Origin: Aphanomyces cochlioides
Lineage: Eukaryota > Oomycota > Saprolegniomycetes > Saprolegniales > Verrucalvaceae
NCBI GenBank assembly: GCA_019828595.1
Contig: JAHQRK010000011.1
Coordinates: 682,001 to 746,000, forward strand
Direction: 5' to 3'
DNA length: 64,000 nucleotides
In this document: in pieces, positions 42,958 to 55,641 of the stretch
How positions within the stretch are numbered: the first letter of the stretch is position 1
How the letters are laid out: each line of letters opens with the position of its first letter
The notes under the pieces: generated by a model
The model's input: the letters and a program-made list of their open reading frames with translations, nothing else
The model's database searches: none
What the model was told of the DNA's origin: nothing
Translations under genes and position numbers: made by a program

Positions 42958-45900
42958 CTCTAAATATTTTTTCCAGCGACCTTGAAATCGTACGAAGATA
43001 TAAGTCGCAGTAATGCCATATGTGCCAATGCCCAGTGTTTTCAAACCAGCGACAATGTTATCCGAGATCGTAAAGAAACAAAAACCTGACACGCCGCACG
43101 ACAGAGTCTTGGAATTGTCTGTGATGCTATATCCAATATTCTGTCAGTCCATGGTCCATCGTTGGGTTATTTACTCTGTCCTGTTGGCGTACGCAATGCT
43201 GTCCGACGACGACACGGTCCAAAAACTTCCACTGAGTTCTGTCAACCGCTGAATCTATCGAAACGGCCATGAGAATTTCATGTGGAGCTCATAGATTTAC
43301 TTGAATATTGCGGTATGCATACTCTCCGCGCATGGTTGGAGCCGTGGCGGCGGCCACATTAATCACGGGAGGATACATGTTTTTAATGGTCAGAACAGCA
43401 GAGTTATACGAGTTGTAGGCAAACTCTTGCGTGATGGAAACATCCATCATGATTGCAAGTTTTGCACGCTGGGCTGGTGTGATATCTTGAACAATGTCGT
43501 ACGACACCTAGGATTTCATGATCTCCATTTTTTCTCGGTCGTCTTACCGTTTGAACACCTTCAGGAGCTGTACGCTTTAGAGTAAGAGTCATACTCCATT
43601 TAATTCGCTGCGTTGAATTCAAACTCGCCATTAATTTTCGCCGCAGAGGAGGCGAGCTACTCCACATGTCGTTCGAGTACTCCATAAATGACACTTGTTG
43701 AATATACGTTTCCGAATTGGACGAGACAACTTTGGTCGTCTCGGGGCTTTGGTTTTCCTCTAGCGTGAAATCATTTCATGAGGGCTAACTCCGCGGGGAT
43801 GGCATTACCGCTGTTGTAAAACTGCTGGAATGTACCATCAGGTTGCAATAACCCAAACGTCATGGATGCATGGATGATAGGATTATTGATCGTGGTTGGA
43901 TTCGCAGTACTGAACATGATCATGGGTGCTAATAGGCATAGCAACAAGGCTAGAAAGCACAGCCCTGCAGTTTGAAACTTGGCATAGAGAGGTTGGCGTT
44001 GATTGCCCTACAGAATCACAATTGTTTCGTGATGGAGAATGCGCGCTATTACCTGCAAAATATAACCTCCTTGAATGCGAGCTTCCATTTGCAATTTCAC
44101 GAGGAATAAATGAGCTCCAATGCCCTCTAAGACGAGCCACAGCCGCATGTCAAGTGCTGTCGTCGAGCAAATGTAGTCTAAGAGAGTCCGGACTTCAAAG
44201 GCGAACGGAATTGCCATGTAAATCCGAAAGAGATATTTGGACAACGTGCTTGCTTGACGCAAACTGTATGGGTTTCCACGAAAGACGACATAGCCATATT
44301 TGATTTGGTTTGCACCGATGCCCATCGAGACACATTGGAGGAGATATAGCCCAACTAAATATGGATTCGATTGGAAATAGACGCCCGTATGAAGGGGAAG
44401 AACTAGCCAAACCATCACGTGAATCATAATCAAGGAGAAATAATGGCATAGGAGTTTGGAGTACAGAGAGCCATAAACAAAGGAGACGCGGTCCCAGACA
44501 ACAATAACGACTTGAAAAAATATCATGCCCACCATGTAACCCGACAAAAGAGACGTCTGGAACGTCGAGCTGAGTGAAAAGAGGGTCGAATTTTCCCGAG
44601 GCACGCCAAACTGGTGAAAGAAGACTATGATGTAGACCAAGATTAAAATGTTCATGCCAAAGGCGACGAGAATAAAATCTCGCCCTGGCTTCGTGCCCAT
44701 GACGGCGCTCTTGATATCTTTGTCCCAGTTTTGTGGAGGCACTGGCAATATTGTAGCGTAATAATCTTGTATCCAAGGTGGAATCTATGGTAATTAAGCC
44801 TTATCAAATCAAGAAATACTTACATGCCGACCAAGCCATATCTGAAAGCGACTTTTTTTCACCAACTTGATTTGCTGTTCCCTTGTAAATCGAGGCTCAG
44901 CTAGCGTAAGCGCCCCTTTGGAATCGTGGACATCGTGCTCAGAGTCAAAACTTTCTTTAGCCTCCATGGTTGCCTCACTCAGCTCGTCAATCGTAGACGG
45001 CTTTTCGTGTTCTTCGTCGCTATCATTGTCGTCGTCATGATCAAACGACGGAGCCAGTGGACTCAAATTTAGGTTCGGTAATTGCTGGTCATCCCGAAGA
45101 AGCCTTTCAATGTGACTATTTAAATCCATAACGACTTGAGGAGATGGAGTTTCAGCTATCGCTTGCTCGGAAGTAGAGGGCTCTAGAGGTGAAGTAGGTA
45201 CTGGGACAGTGACTAAAGCTGGAGATGGTGCTGCAGTAGTGACTGGAGCTGGAGCAGGAAATGGTGGTGGTATCGGTGCAAGTCCTGGTGGAATAATTGG
45301 TTTAGATGGCTCGTTCGACTTCGCCAAGTAGTCAGCGAGCTCAAAATCATGTTCGTCTAACGAATCTTTGGAATCGCGGCGTTCCAACCTTTCAGTTTGC
45401 TCAATTTCCTGTACTTGAGTGTCGTCGGGTGGATTCATAGGATTTAGTGGCTTTAAATCTGTGACGGGAGTGATCGAATCCAGATTGAGCTTTCGAGAAC
45501 TAAAAATCTTCTTCCACCAGATTGTCTCTGTCCATTTCATGGCTCTACTTCGTGGATAGACCCAAAAGCCACGTAATTGGAGTTCACGTCGATGAAATAA
45601 AATACAGCAAATGACGAAAAAGTTCCACTGGAGGCCTTTCAATGTCGTATCAACAAGAGGGTTTGCGGAACCATCGAATTTATACAATCCGAAGAGCACG
45701 ATAGGCTGTACTTGGCTTTGGCTCAGAAGGGCCGAGCTGAGTGGTGCCTCAGGACAATATGGCTGAACACTACAGACATGTTACATCTCCGCTTGAAATG
45801 GAAAGAATACCTTGGATATAATGATTTAGATTTTGTGTAGTGGTGACAAAAGAATGGCAATTGAAACATATACCGAATAAAGACCACAAAGAATGACTAC

Positions 45901-48900
45901 AACATGGAGATAAGCTTTGGAGAGAATGGAGAGCCTACGTATTTTAAAACCCACTTCCATAGGGTAGCTTGTGGTCTTGGGTTCTCACAAAGCAAGATGG
46001 CAAACATGAACAGTACATAGACCAAGTTGAGTCCGTCGCCCTATATACTTCATCGTCAACTTGTCAAACTAATCCGGCGCGTACTTGAAAGGAAAATGCG
46101 GCAACAAATGCGGCATAGCAAAGAAAAGCTGTTTGGCTGCGAACGACATTTGCCAGCACGAGGAAAAATTCACTCCATGATGGCAATTTATCACTCTCTT
46201 CATCATACGAAATCGTTTCGCTTTGTAATGTAGCGTCTTGCAGCGCCTATATTATGTCAGAAACTTGTTGAGCAATACATGTCCTACATAAGCAAAGCAA
46301 TATATATGGAGATAGAATGCATCTTTCAAAGCAGGATCGAGCCAAGGGGTTGACTCGAGCTCTTTGGGACTTTGTGGTGGGCCAATTGCAGGCGGAGTAA
46401 GTACATGTGTCAGAATATGATCCGGAATATCCAACTTTTGAGCTTGTCGATACGCGAGTAAACGCGGGCCAAGGGCCTGTGGAGGTACGACGTACAAAAG
46501 CGAGATAATCCACTTGTCGAATTGCGATGCTTCTTCAGGCTGCAGCGAAAAATAGACTCTCGAGCCTTTATCAACAAAAACAAGCTCAATGCAATACAGC
46601 AACGGTGACATTTCATCTAGCTGTAGCTGATGCTCAGACAATTCCATACTTTGGACCTCCGATAACCAATATGATGGAGGTCCATTTAATTTCTTCAGGT
46701 TGTGCGTTGTGCGTCGTTTCATTCTGTGTTTTGTATTATCTCGGCGGTATTTCAATGCTAAGATTTCGCTCTTGTACAATGTCAGAGAATCGGCATCGAC
46801 GATGGCGTAGCGCTAGGATATAAAGTTAGAACCGAAACAATTATTTGCATATTACTTGAGAATATGTTGCCGTGACAAACCACGGAAATAATCGCTCGAT
46901 GTAATTGACAAAAGATCGCTGACCGTCATAAGTCTTGTGGGCTTTCATCCACCCTGCCGTGCACGAATCACCCCAATCAAGCTTGATGGTAGCTAATCAA
47001 TTTAGTCTTTCGAGTTACTATCAAAACTCATACCAGCAGGTTCACTTGGTGCACTGAACGGCCCTTCACCCATACGCGACACAGCTGCGACTTTGAATTG
47101 ATAGCTCGTTCCAGGACGCAAGCCCTTGATTTCAAACGTAGTTTTTGACGCAGGAACTTCAACAACATCCCCGAAATCTCCCAAAAGAGTCAATGAAGGG
47201 AATACTTGCCGTGAGATTCGATAGCAGCGAATTCGGTGAATTTTACTCTCGGGAGCTCCCCATGTTATTGTAACTGAATTTTGTGTTTGATTTAAGACAA
47301 CAGGACGATGTGGAGCCATGGGAGGCAGAGAATAATGAAGCCTAAATACAGATAAAATAGGCTTAAACGAAATGTTGAGTTACCCCATTGCAATGTCCAT
47401 CATTTCTTCAACTTTATTCACCAACTTGGAGACAATAACTTTAAGTCTTTGAATTGCCGCTTGTTTTTCTTGCTTGAGAAGTCTCCACTGTGTAATCCTC
47501 ATTTTGGCTAAGTTGTGATTCAGCACAAATCCACGTTTCTGGCATCGCTCTAGCTCTGCACGATTATTCTAACAATGAATTATGGAGTGTTCAAGAAATT
47601 AAACAAATACCTCCAAAACAATTCGATAAGGAGACGAAGCAAATACATGAACTTGCATCGCAATCATGATAAAAATTGCAATGGACAAAATTGTCGAGGT
47701 ATGCTGATCGCTTGAATTGACTTGTGAACCATGGGAAATTTTGTACAAACCAAGTGCTACAGGCAATGACAAGCACACTCCTCCGTTATCAGGTTGATTG
47801 GTACCAAGCGTACAGCTTTTGGTAATATCATTGAACCATGGACATTGATAGACAAGGAGGAGAAATAGATAAAACCAATTGTACGTTTGCAAAGATCCGA
47901 GAAGAGCAGGTTGCCAGTCCAAGCGGTCCAAATGAAATAGCATGTAAATTGCCCAGCCTAGGTAAAGACCCGACGCAACCCCAAACTGGGCGCATCCTGT
48001 TACAAATACCCACACCAGTACAAAACAAATTGAATACTTGGCCATGAATACTTGCAGCGATGACAATTTGAATATCTTGTGCGATACCGAGGTTTGGGAG
48101 GCTTGGGTCCCGTCTTGGGAAGCTGGAATGGGCGTTGGAACTAGGTAGACTGCAAAGAGCGTCAGGAAGTCTGTTAAAATTGACCACCTGTTTTGAGATT
48201 GTAGCATCAGCCAGTACTGGTAAGATGGGTCTAGCCATTGGCTAGGGCGTAAAGTGGCAAAGGGAGGAATGAGCCACTCGGGAAACCACAAAATGAGCAA
48301 ATACTGAGACGTGGGGATAATTACAAGGACGACCGTCAGAATGCGCACATAGAATGCGTGGACTTTCGGATCATTCCAATTCGCAAGCATGACATATCGT
48401 AGAATAATCATGTACACGACAGAAATAACGTTGAGGTGCACGAATGACGAAATTAGGAGCATTAACATGACAATAGTCACGTATGCGTCTTGAGTAAGAA
48501 GTGGCTGAATATATTTCAGATAAATTTCCCACAGTGGTGGATCTGGAATGGGCTCTGAGGCCATCAAAGTACCAAACCGTTGCAGGCCACAAAGACTGAG
48601 CATGAGTAGCGGAGTCCAGTTCAAATTCCACAAGTTATCATATTCTGTTAATCGAGATAAACCAAGCCATGGAAATGTTTGTGATGCAACTTCAGAGTCA
48701 AACCATGGGAGATTTAATTGCAAGAAGTACATACACAGCAGCATCGCCCCTGATGTTGAGAAGAGATAGGGCCACGCAACTTTGTAGTTGCGCTGGAGAA
48801 CTGCCAAAACACCACTGAGGTAATATAAAAATCCCATGAAGGTCACTTTGCTAGTGGCGAGAATTACAGCGAGGCAAATTATCGAAGCGGATCCATGCGA

Positions 48901-51900
48901 AATACCTCGACAGATCCAAGCTAATTGTTTGTCATATTTTGTGGTGTATATATGAACAGGTTTATCCATTGATGAGACCTGCCACGCTGCCAATCCAGCC
49001 ATCTATTCAGAAATATTACATCAATTTAGAAGAGGAGCAACTTACAAAGCAAGTAGGGAAGAGATAAGCGAACAAATTCGACAAGTGTGTTTTGGAGGAC
49101 AATTTTTGGAATCCAATGTCTTCCATGGTACAAAAATCAGTCGTCCAACTTGCATGAATAGCATCATAGATGGGATCAAACTGATACAAATATCGAAACA
49201 AAAGCACCGCGAGCTCGATAATCAGCACAAGGCGCCACAATTTACGATAGTGATTCGTTCCTCGGGGGAAAAGCACCAAGTTGGTGATATGGGAGTCGAG
49301 CAAAGCGCAAAATAAGATCAACTGGAGAAAGCCGACAAATGTTGCAGAGTCTCGGCGGATTTCCCAGTTGAAGGCCAAGACGATGATAATAAAGTAATTG
49401 AGCACAACACCTCCAATTCGAAACAAGCGATCCATCTCCATTGTAATACGAGAAATGTAGTAAATTGGTTGCTTCTCCTTGGTTTGCGATACATCCCGCA
49501 CGTGCCAATTCCGCACATAAATAATAAGTTGTAGAATGACTTGAGCAATCAAGACCAGCTGTGCGTCAAATAATGATGAGCTCCATAAGGATGTCAATGA
49601 CGGAGCTCGGATAACGTTTTGAGCACTTTGAGCCATCGCAGCTGCAGAAATCAAAGGATCCACCTCGTCTTTTGACACAGCCGTGCTACTTTGAATAGCT
49701 TGTGCTCCACCGAGCATGTCGAGTGCGTCGCTATCAAAACGAGACGTTGTCGTTGGAGCTTTCGTAGTAGTCGAGGCTTTTGTGGTAGTCGGGGCTATGG
49801 TAATCTGTCCATCCAATGCGTTACTATCACCATTACTACGTCGGGTTGTTGATGGTTTTTTTGTAGTCTCTACAGCTTTTGTAGGAGCTGTTCCAGTAGT
49901 TGTGTTAGTCGTCGAATTAGGAGCTTTTGCCTCGGCTGGTTTCGCCGTCGTAGTTGGCGTCAACGTTGTTGTGGGTTTGACTGTAGAGAAGTAGGATATT
50001 GCTGTTGTAGTCGCTGGGGCGGCTGTCGGAAGCGTGGTCAACGGGGTTATCGGATTTTCGTTGATCTTAGCATTACGATAGCAAGTCAATCCAATCAGTT
50101 CATAGAGGGGTGTGCTCTGTGGACATGAAATGTTCCACGTATAGAGAGTTAAGCAAGTTGCCAAAGTATAAAGCAGCAGAACCCTCCACAGTCTACGACG
50201 GTGTTGCTGGAATAATGATAAATAAGTCGCCAGGATAAGAGAACCCGTTTGAAACAAGTTGACGGATGTACTCAAGACAACAACTAGAGTCAACAGGTTG
50301 AATGAGGTCAAAAAGAAGGAAGAACGAACCGTAAATTGTGAAGAGCACCATCGTGTCGACGTGCGATATCACGATGATCTTGGCATCTCGAAACCAGAGG
50401 CGTACATTGATGTAATAAGCATTGAGCTAGACAAATATCAGCCATGATCAACGGCATTTACGTACTTGATCGTCGAGAAACGAGAGTGGAGCTGGTTTAA
50501 ACTCCTCGTTGGGATTGTTGCTGGTATTGACAGCAGTAGGATGACGTGGGTATCGCAGTCGAGCTCGCTGGCAGAGACAAAGCAACACCATAGCTGCATT
50601 TTGGATCACGAGATCGATTGTGGCATATTCCAGCGTTGTGAAATAATTGTCGAAAATGCTCGAGATCGCTGGAAGGAGCAGAAAATATTCAACGAGGGCG
50701 TAGACGACTCCATAAACCGTCATAATGGACAGCAACCACGATTGACCAAGCCAGAATTCGTTGGCATCAAGGCCATGGGTCGCTAAAGCAAGCATCGCCA
50801 AGCTGAACAAACCAAGGCTGGTGTAAGACGGATATGAAATCGCCCAAAACATTGCGATCGACGTTGCCACGAGTTCGCTTCTCAAAATGTGCACCACGAC
50901 TGGGACGACACCAGACGAGCGCAGTGGCTCTACTTGGTACGACGCATAGAACGACAACATTTTCGTCAGAGAGAGAAACAAGCAGATCTGCGCAATGATG
51001 AAGACGTAGCCAAGCCAATCCTTCGTTGTCTAGTCAAGACAGTTGCTTAAAAATGGAGATTGGCAAAGATGTCATACCCCAGGCATGACAAAGAAGCCCA
51101 AGTACGTGCCAATGACGCCGACGATTTCAAAATCTCTAAAGACAGAGTACTGATAGACGTGGCTATGGATAAAGTTTAGTGCAATCGAGTCCTTGGGGTT
51201 GTTTACGTACAAGAAGAGGAGGACGGAGCCGCTGTAAATAAGTAAGCCGATGACCATGGCCTTGCTGAGGAGAGGTTGATGAGGCAATGCCATGTTTGAT
51301 GCTGGATTTGGAGGCACAGGTAAGTTGGCGCTTGGACGTTGCGCCGCTGGATCGATGGCATCGGCTGTGCCGATCGTGTTGGTTGCATCGGGCATGACTT
51401 CAGTACTCTGTGGAATCCCAGGGTCAGCAGAAGACGGTGCTCTCACTTCAGTGTCATCTGGTTCACTCTCCATCGTGCGATACGTCGGTTCTGCACTCGT
51501 TGATGGGATCGAAGGCTTTCTAGCCGTCAGTGCGCCTTCCATGGAGGCGAAGACGTCTTGACTGGCCTTCTGGACTGGACGAGCTGTCCAAAATACCCAA
51601 ACAACCAACCGACTGATGATCAAGAGGTAATATAAAGCACCCAGCGCACCCCGCGAAGCAAATGCAGCGATGAACAAGCAAAGACCGATGATCACTTCGG
51701 AAAAGAAGACAAAGAGCCCATGGATCGTTTCGTACAGATCGAGTCGCATCAAGAACGAATACAACGCTGGAAACTTTGCAAAGATGAACGCAAGCATACG
51801 AACCCCAGAGACTTCTCGACGCAGCAACGGACGCCTACGAGAGCACGCAGCGTGAATCAAAGACGAAGAGCGTAGAAGACGTACACGCGGAGCTTCGGAA

Positions 51901-52273
51901 CGTGGCGCTGCAAGTAGAGTAAACATCCCGTGCAAAGAAGAATGCATGCATCTATGACGACATTGAATGGCGTGAGATGCAGACCACACAATTGAAACCA
52001 AAAGTCAGCTTCGTGTTGCGGCAATCCAGCGACGACACAGTGTCCAGCGATAGCCAATATCGAGACTAAGAGCATGAGAACCCATACCGATCTCAACGTG
52101 AACGAATGAACGATTCCGCCGAGAAAGGCCGCCAAGTAAAGCGTCGCGATGACGCTGGTCGATCGAAATAATGCACCGGCGAGCAGACATACGCCAAATA
52201 CATGATGAACATGTTCTTTCACCTTGAGTTTCCGACCAAATGCCCACACTGTAGCGAGTCCTCGGCGCCACAT
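42588..52273 (-). CDS. PIEZO: Piezo-type mechanosensitive ion channel with embedded FN3 and PH domains
   Basis: Hand-splicing gives about 22 exons and roughly 2,900 aa, starting MWRRGLATVWAFGRKLKV at 52273. Piezo features: an N-terminal membrane array beginning HVFGVCLLAGALFRS; repeated four-helix membrane units; IPFAFEVRTLLDYICSTTAL near 44160-44215 (the conserved PFE region before the anchor); an extracellular cap (SSPPLRRKLMASLNSTQR near 43640); and the C-terminal LYKELPNPDDLMDLVE, IYIARTEEYIGHLKDEARLF and LRSPETLLKVTG. Piezo is a trimeric stretch-activated cation channel. After the fifth large exon a coiled coil (ELERCQKRGF...LVNKVEEMMD) leads to a fibronectin-III domain (about 47000-47320) and a PH domain (about 46540-46960), then Piezo membrane sequence resumes. 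A Thr-rich segment (49720-50060) and a Pro-rich acidic linker (44930-45400) are further insertions. Every splice kept frame. Confidence 0.85.
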
Positions 52274-52531
52274 GACGGATCGAATTGTCAGAATGCTTAT
52301 CGCATTCCAAGCTGTTGCGTTTTGCGGTTACAAAGATCTCAACTTGAGCATACATCCACAAACATAAGATCTGACTGAGAGAATGCCCTCCATGAAGAAA
52401 TCCGCCAGGATATCTGCACAGCATCTACACAGCCATGGCCCGACTCTACTTTGTTTCTCCATGGTTCAACGCCGCTGTTCAACGTGATGACGAAGTCCAA
52501 ATTAACAAACGTCGACATACTGTACTCTATT

Positions 52532-52792
52532 TCATCCTTTGCCCATTTCTTGCAATTGAGGGAAGCATTCTTCAGGCGAAACGCGGGGATGCTTGGACTC
52601 TGCATGCGCGATCATCTGCGGTCCTTTACTCGTGCTGGCAAACGGTTGGCGGCAGATTTGGCATTGAAAAGCTTGCGCGTCGGCGGCCGCTTTCGCTTTG
52701 GATTCGCTCGAAGCGGCTGTGCCACGTTTCGCCGCTTGCTTTCTTTCCTTTTCTTTCTTCTTCAGCTGCATCTGCAGCTTGCTCATCGACAT
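52532..52792 (-). CDS. Small zf-met2/ZNF706-like zinc-finger protein
   Basis: Single exon, 86 aa, start at 52792 in the context CACCATG. The N-terminal half is basic and helical (QLKKKEKERKQAAKRG). The second half has one C2H2-type finger FQCQICRQPF...QMIAHAESKHP followed by SPEECFPQL, as in plant At2g23090-type and animal ZNF706-type proteins. These small proteins are widely conserved; their role is poorly defined (nucleic-acid binding or translation-related regulation). It lies just upstream of, and in the same orientation as, the Piezo start. The gene has a TATCCGG-motif cluster in its promoter. Confidence 0.8.
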   Translation of the reverse strand: MSMSKLQMQLKKKEKERKQAAKRGTAASSESKAKAAADAQAFQCQICRQPFASTSKGPQMIAHAESKHPRVSPEECFPQLQEMGKG

Positions 52793-52925
52793 GGTGGCTT
52801 GCGGCTTGGTCGAAGGCGGAACAAGGAATCGGATTAATCTCTGGGTGTCCGGATAAATCAGGTCGTTATACGGATATGAGTCAGGCTGGCATTCCGCTTG
52901 ATAATTTTTTTATCCGGATGACCTT
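52793..52925 (-). promoter_or_regulatory. Promoter of zinc-finger gene with TATCCGG motifs
   Basis: GTGTCCGGATAAA (near 52848), TTATACGGATAT (near 52866) and TTTATCCGGATGA (near 52909) lie 55-120 bp upstream of the start at 52792. Spacing and sequence resemble 119-276 and 11781-11917. Confidence 0.5.
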
Positions 52926-53548
52926 GACAATGAAACGTCGCGGTGGATTCCGCTGACCGAGGCATCTACATTGACTTTGGGGCACAATATGCTGGCTTGG
53001 AGAGGAAAGCACAGAGACTTGGTCATGATGTTGCTAGCCAGCTCAGCCAGCGCCCCGATCCCCCATCGTGCCCTCCCCCAGACTCAAACTCTTAAACTAC
53101 AGTCACTGAACGCTATTCAAGAGCTGTGAAGTCGTACCGACTGTGCATTTTTTGGACAGTCACTGGTCGTTGCAAGCTCCAACACGGCTAATTTGTGTAC
53201 GTTCTAGCGTCACTGTGACGAACGTATGGGCACGTTGACACTATGCCACAACTTGCAAGTTGTCGCTCAGCCATCCTTTTCGAGAAGCTAGAGGGCTGAG
53301 ATGTCTGTCTTGCGATGGTTTCATGGACAAACTTGACCGCGTCCAATCGAGAGCATGGCTGTCAACTTGTCATTGAATATGTATGAAAGGTTGCTTTGTT
53401 CCTGAATTTGATAAGTACACTCTAAAATAAATGATTTTTAAAATCCACTTGGGAAATACTAGTAAGAAGTTTTCATTATTTTTATTTTAAACTTCATTTA
53501 TTTTTCAAATTTTGTTGCGTTTCCTTTCATTTTTGCATTTTCCGTGTC
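52926..53548. other. Intergenic, no gene seen
   Basis: Spacer between the zinc-finger gene and the CBM9-like gene. The last 150 bp is AT-rich (AAATAAATGATTTTTAAAAT) and is the probable promoter of the latter. Confidence 0.5.
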
Positions 53549-54373
53549 ATGTACGGATCTGTGGATGAAGACCGTGGAAAGGACAAGCGCGGCAGCAGTC
53601 TACGAAGCAGAGTATTCATATGGATTACAGTGGTTGGATGCCTGAGTCTGTGTTTTGCACTCGTGATTGTCTCCATGACGCCTGAACAACTCGACGCAAA
53701 AGACAACGATGCTCAAAGATTGCAAACACAGGAAAATCCACAGGGATGCTTTCCTATCCCATCCATTGACGTGTTTGAATGCCCCCAACGCACCTCCATT
53801 GAGATCTCGCAGTCTTTGGTCGACCGAAGGCCCTTTCCCAGCACGAAAGTCGATCTTTGCTACACAAGCACTAGTTTGCGCGTTGAATATTCAACAAACA
53901 ACGAAGGAAGTTTCTTTGTCAATCCATTGTATCGCCACAACGACAACATTTGGGAGTATAATGTCTTTGAGGCCTTTATTGCCCTTGGTACGCACGATCC
54001 CGTCGAGTATTTTGAATTTGAAGTATCGCCGACCAACCAGACGTACAGCGCGTTCATTTTGAACCCACACAAAGATTTCAGTGCACCAATCGGTCACTTT
54101 TTCGTTGGCACAGACGAAGCAGAAGCCCGTGCATTTGGGATTGAAGTGTCGACCAAGACTGATGTCACAACCAACTCGTGGGCCTCGCAAGCTATTCTAC
54201 CCTTCAATCTCTTTAACGTGGTTGAGCCAAAAGGCACTCAGTGGCGCATGAACTTTATGCGCAAAATCACCAACGCCACGTTGTTTCCCGCTCAAGAATG
54301 TGGCGCGTGGAATGCCCCTAACATTTACAACTTTCACGTCACACCTTGCTTTGGCCTTGTCCGTTTGGTCTGA
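53549..54373 (+). CDS. Type II membrane protein with CBM9-like domain
   Basis: Single exon, 274 aa. A basic N-terminus is followed by a membrane segment at about residues 24-45 (VFIWITVVGCLSLCFALVIV), so the rest should face the lumen or outside. Residues about 80-270 resemble the carbohydrate-binding family 9-like fold: LRVEYSTNNEG, NIWEYNVFEAFIALG, YFEFEVSPTNQTYSAFI, then TTNSWASQAILPFNLF and WRMNFMRK. Potential N-glycosylation sites (NQT, NAT) fit a secretory location. CBM9-like domains occur in sugar-binding and redox proteins; the ligand here is unknown. It is followed 245 bp downstream by the second double-thioredoxin gene in the same orientation. Confidence 0.6.
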   Translation: MYGSVDEDRGKDKRGSSLRSRVFIWITVVGCLSLCFALVIVSMTPEQLDAKDNDAQRLQTQENPQGCFPIPSIDVFECPQRTSIEISQSLVDRRPFPSTKVDLCYTSTSLRVEYSTNNEGSFFVNPLYRHNDNIWEYNVFEAFIALGTHDPVEYFEFEVSPTNQTYSAFILNPHKDFSAPIGHFFVGTDEAEARAFGIEVSTKTDVTTNSWASQAILPFNLFNVVEPKGTQWRMNFMRKITNATLFPAQECGAWNAPNIYNFHVTPCFGLVRLV

Positions 54374-54618
54374 TGGGCGCTTTAACACTAAATAAGTGCG
54401 TTCACGCTTTTCAAATGTCTTCCCCCCATAATTCGTCCTGCACAGCAGCAACCATCGTCGAGATGCGATCAAAAGCATTCCATTGGCATCTCCAGACACC
54501 AATTCTGCGCCACATTTTGAAGGATGTCCTCTGAAGCACGTTGGAAGCGTTTCTTTGCTATTCTTCGAAATTGGAATGCTTTCATTAGTCAACTTCGTCG
54601 ATTGTTCAATTGTCACCC

Positions 54619-55641
54619 ATGCTACCAAGATCATCGACCGCTGCAGCTTCATCGTCCGCGTCGTCAGCTCTAGCCAGATACTCTACATTGCAATGGATGC
54701 AATGGTCGATCGCCTTCTTTGTTGTCTCGAGCGTGATCTTTCTCTCTCAGATCTCAACGAAGCTTCGTACCCAAGAGGCAGTCTCCATGATTCGGCATAA
54801 CCACCTCAGACCAGCTCCTCTTGAAGAGCCGCACCAGCTTGTCCGTGACACTGTGGCGGGTTTTGAAGCTGCCAAGCTCTACTTGGCCAAAGCAGATTTC
54901 AAAGACGAACAACCAGACTTTATCGTGATCATGAGTGGCACGCGTCCCAATGGAGAATACTGGTGCCGCGATTGCCAAGTGGCCAAGGAACCTCTAGCCC
55001 AAGCGTTCACCGCAAAATCTCGACACCATTTGCTCGTCACTGTTGGAAGCCATGCCGAGTGGGTGAAGAGCTCGAATCCTTTCCGAACGGACCCTCTCTT
55101 CCACATCGATGAGATTCCAGCTCTCCTCCGCAACAACGGCAACTTGAACACGTCGATCATTTTAACGGGTGGCGCTTTCCTCTCGGACACAGACATGTTG
55201 GACGCAGTCCTTGGACCAACACAGATGCAGCCAGCTGTCGAGCAAGTTGATACCTTTGACGGTATGATGTCTGTCCTTGAGCAGCATCAATCTTCTGGTA
55301 CCACGAGCGACTTGTTTTTGTATTTTATATCAGGCTCCACTCCGTCGGGCGAGTTATGGTGCCCATTTTGCGCCAAGGCAGACACCCCTGTCATGCTGTA
55401 CTACGAGAAATTTGCCAGCAAAGATGCCAAGCTCTTGCGAGTCGTGACTGCTGCCACATATGAAGACTGGCATAGAGACGACAATCGGTTCAGGACCCAA
55501 ACTGTTATCGAGATTTCGGGATTGCCCATGCTCGTCCGTGTCAAACCACACCAAGATCAGATTGCATTTGAAGAATTTACGACCTTCTTTGAAGAAACGG
55601 CGCTCCTCAAAGCGTTCTTCCAAGGCGAGGCATTTGCATGA
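54619..55641 (+). CDS. Membrane-anchored double TXNDC17-like thioredoxin, paralogue 2
   Basis: Single exon, 340 aa; the first ATG is at 54619. A Ser-rich N-terminus and a membrane segment (WSIAFFVVSSVIFLSQIS, about residues 30-50) are followed by two thioredoxin-fold domains: EYWCRDCQVAKEPL (C-x-x-C, near residue 117) with SSNPFRTDPLFHIDEIPALL, and LWCPFCAKADTP with DDNRFRTQTVIEISGLPMLV. Domain order, anchor and active-site spacing match the gene at 4969, so the two are paralogues about 50 kb apart. A thiol-disulfide role in the secretory pathway is inferred. Confidence 0.8.
   Translation: MLPRSSTAAASSSASSALARYSTLQWMQWSIAFFVVSSVIFLSQISTKLRTQEAVSMIRHNHLRPAPLEEPHQLVRDTVAGFEAAKLYLAKADFKDEQPDFIVIMSGTRPNGEYWCRDCQVAKEPLAQAFTAKSRHHLLVTVGSHAEWVKSSNPFRTDPLFHIDEIPALLRNNGNLNTSIILTGGAFLSDTDMLDAVLGPTQMQPAVEQVDTFDGMMSVLEQHQSSGTTSDLFLYFISGSTPSGELWCPFCAKADTPVMLYYEKFASKDAKLLRVVTAATYEDWHRDDNRFRTQTVIEISGLPMLVRVKPHQDQIAFEEFTTFFEETALLKAFFQGEAFA

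Noticed and set aside
43926..44303. Plus-strand 125-codon frame within Piezo
   Set aside because: Antisense shadow of a well-supported Piezo exon.
52435..52956. Plus-strand frames of 128 and 173 codons
   Set aside because: They are antisense to the zinc-finger gene and its promoter; Ser/Leu/Phe-rich composition of a shadow frame.
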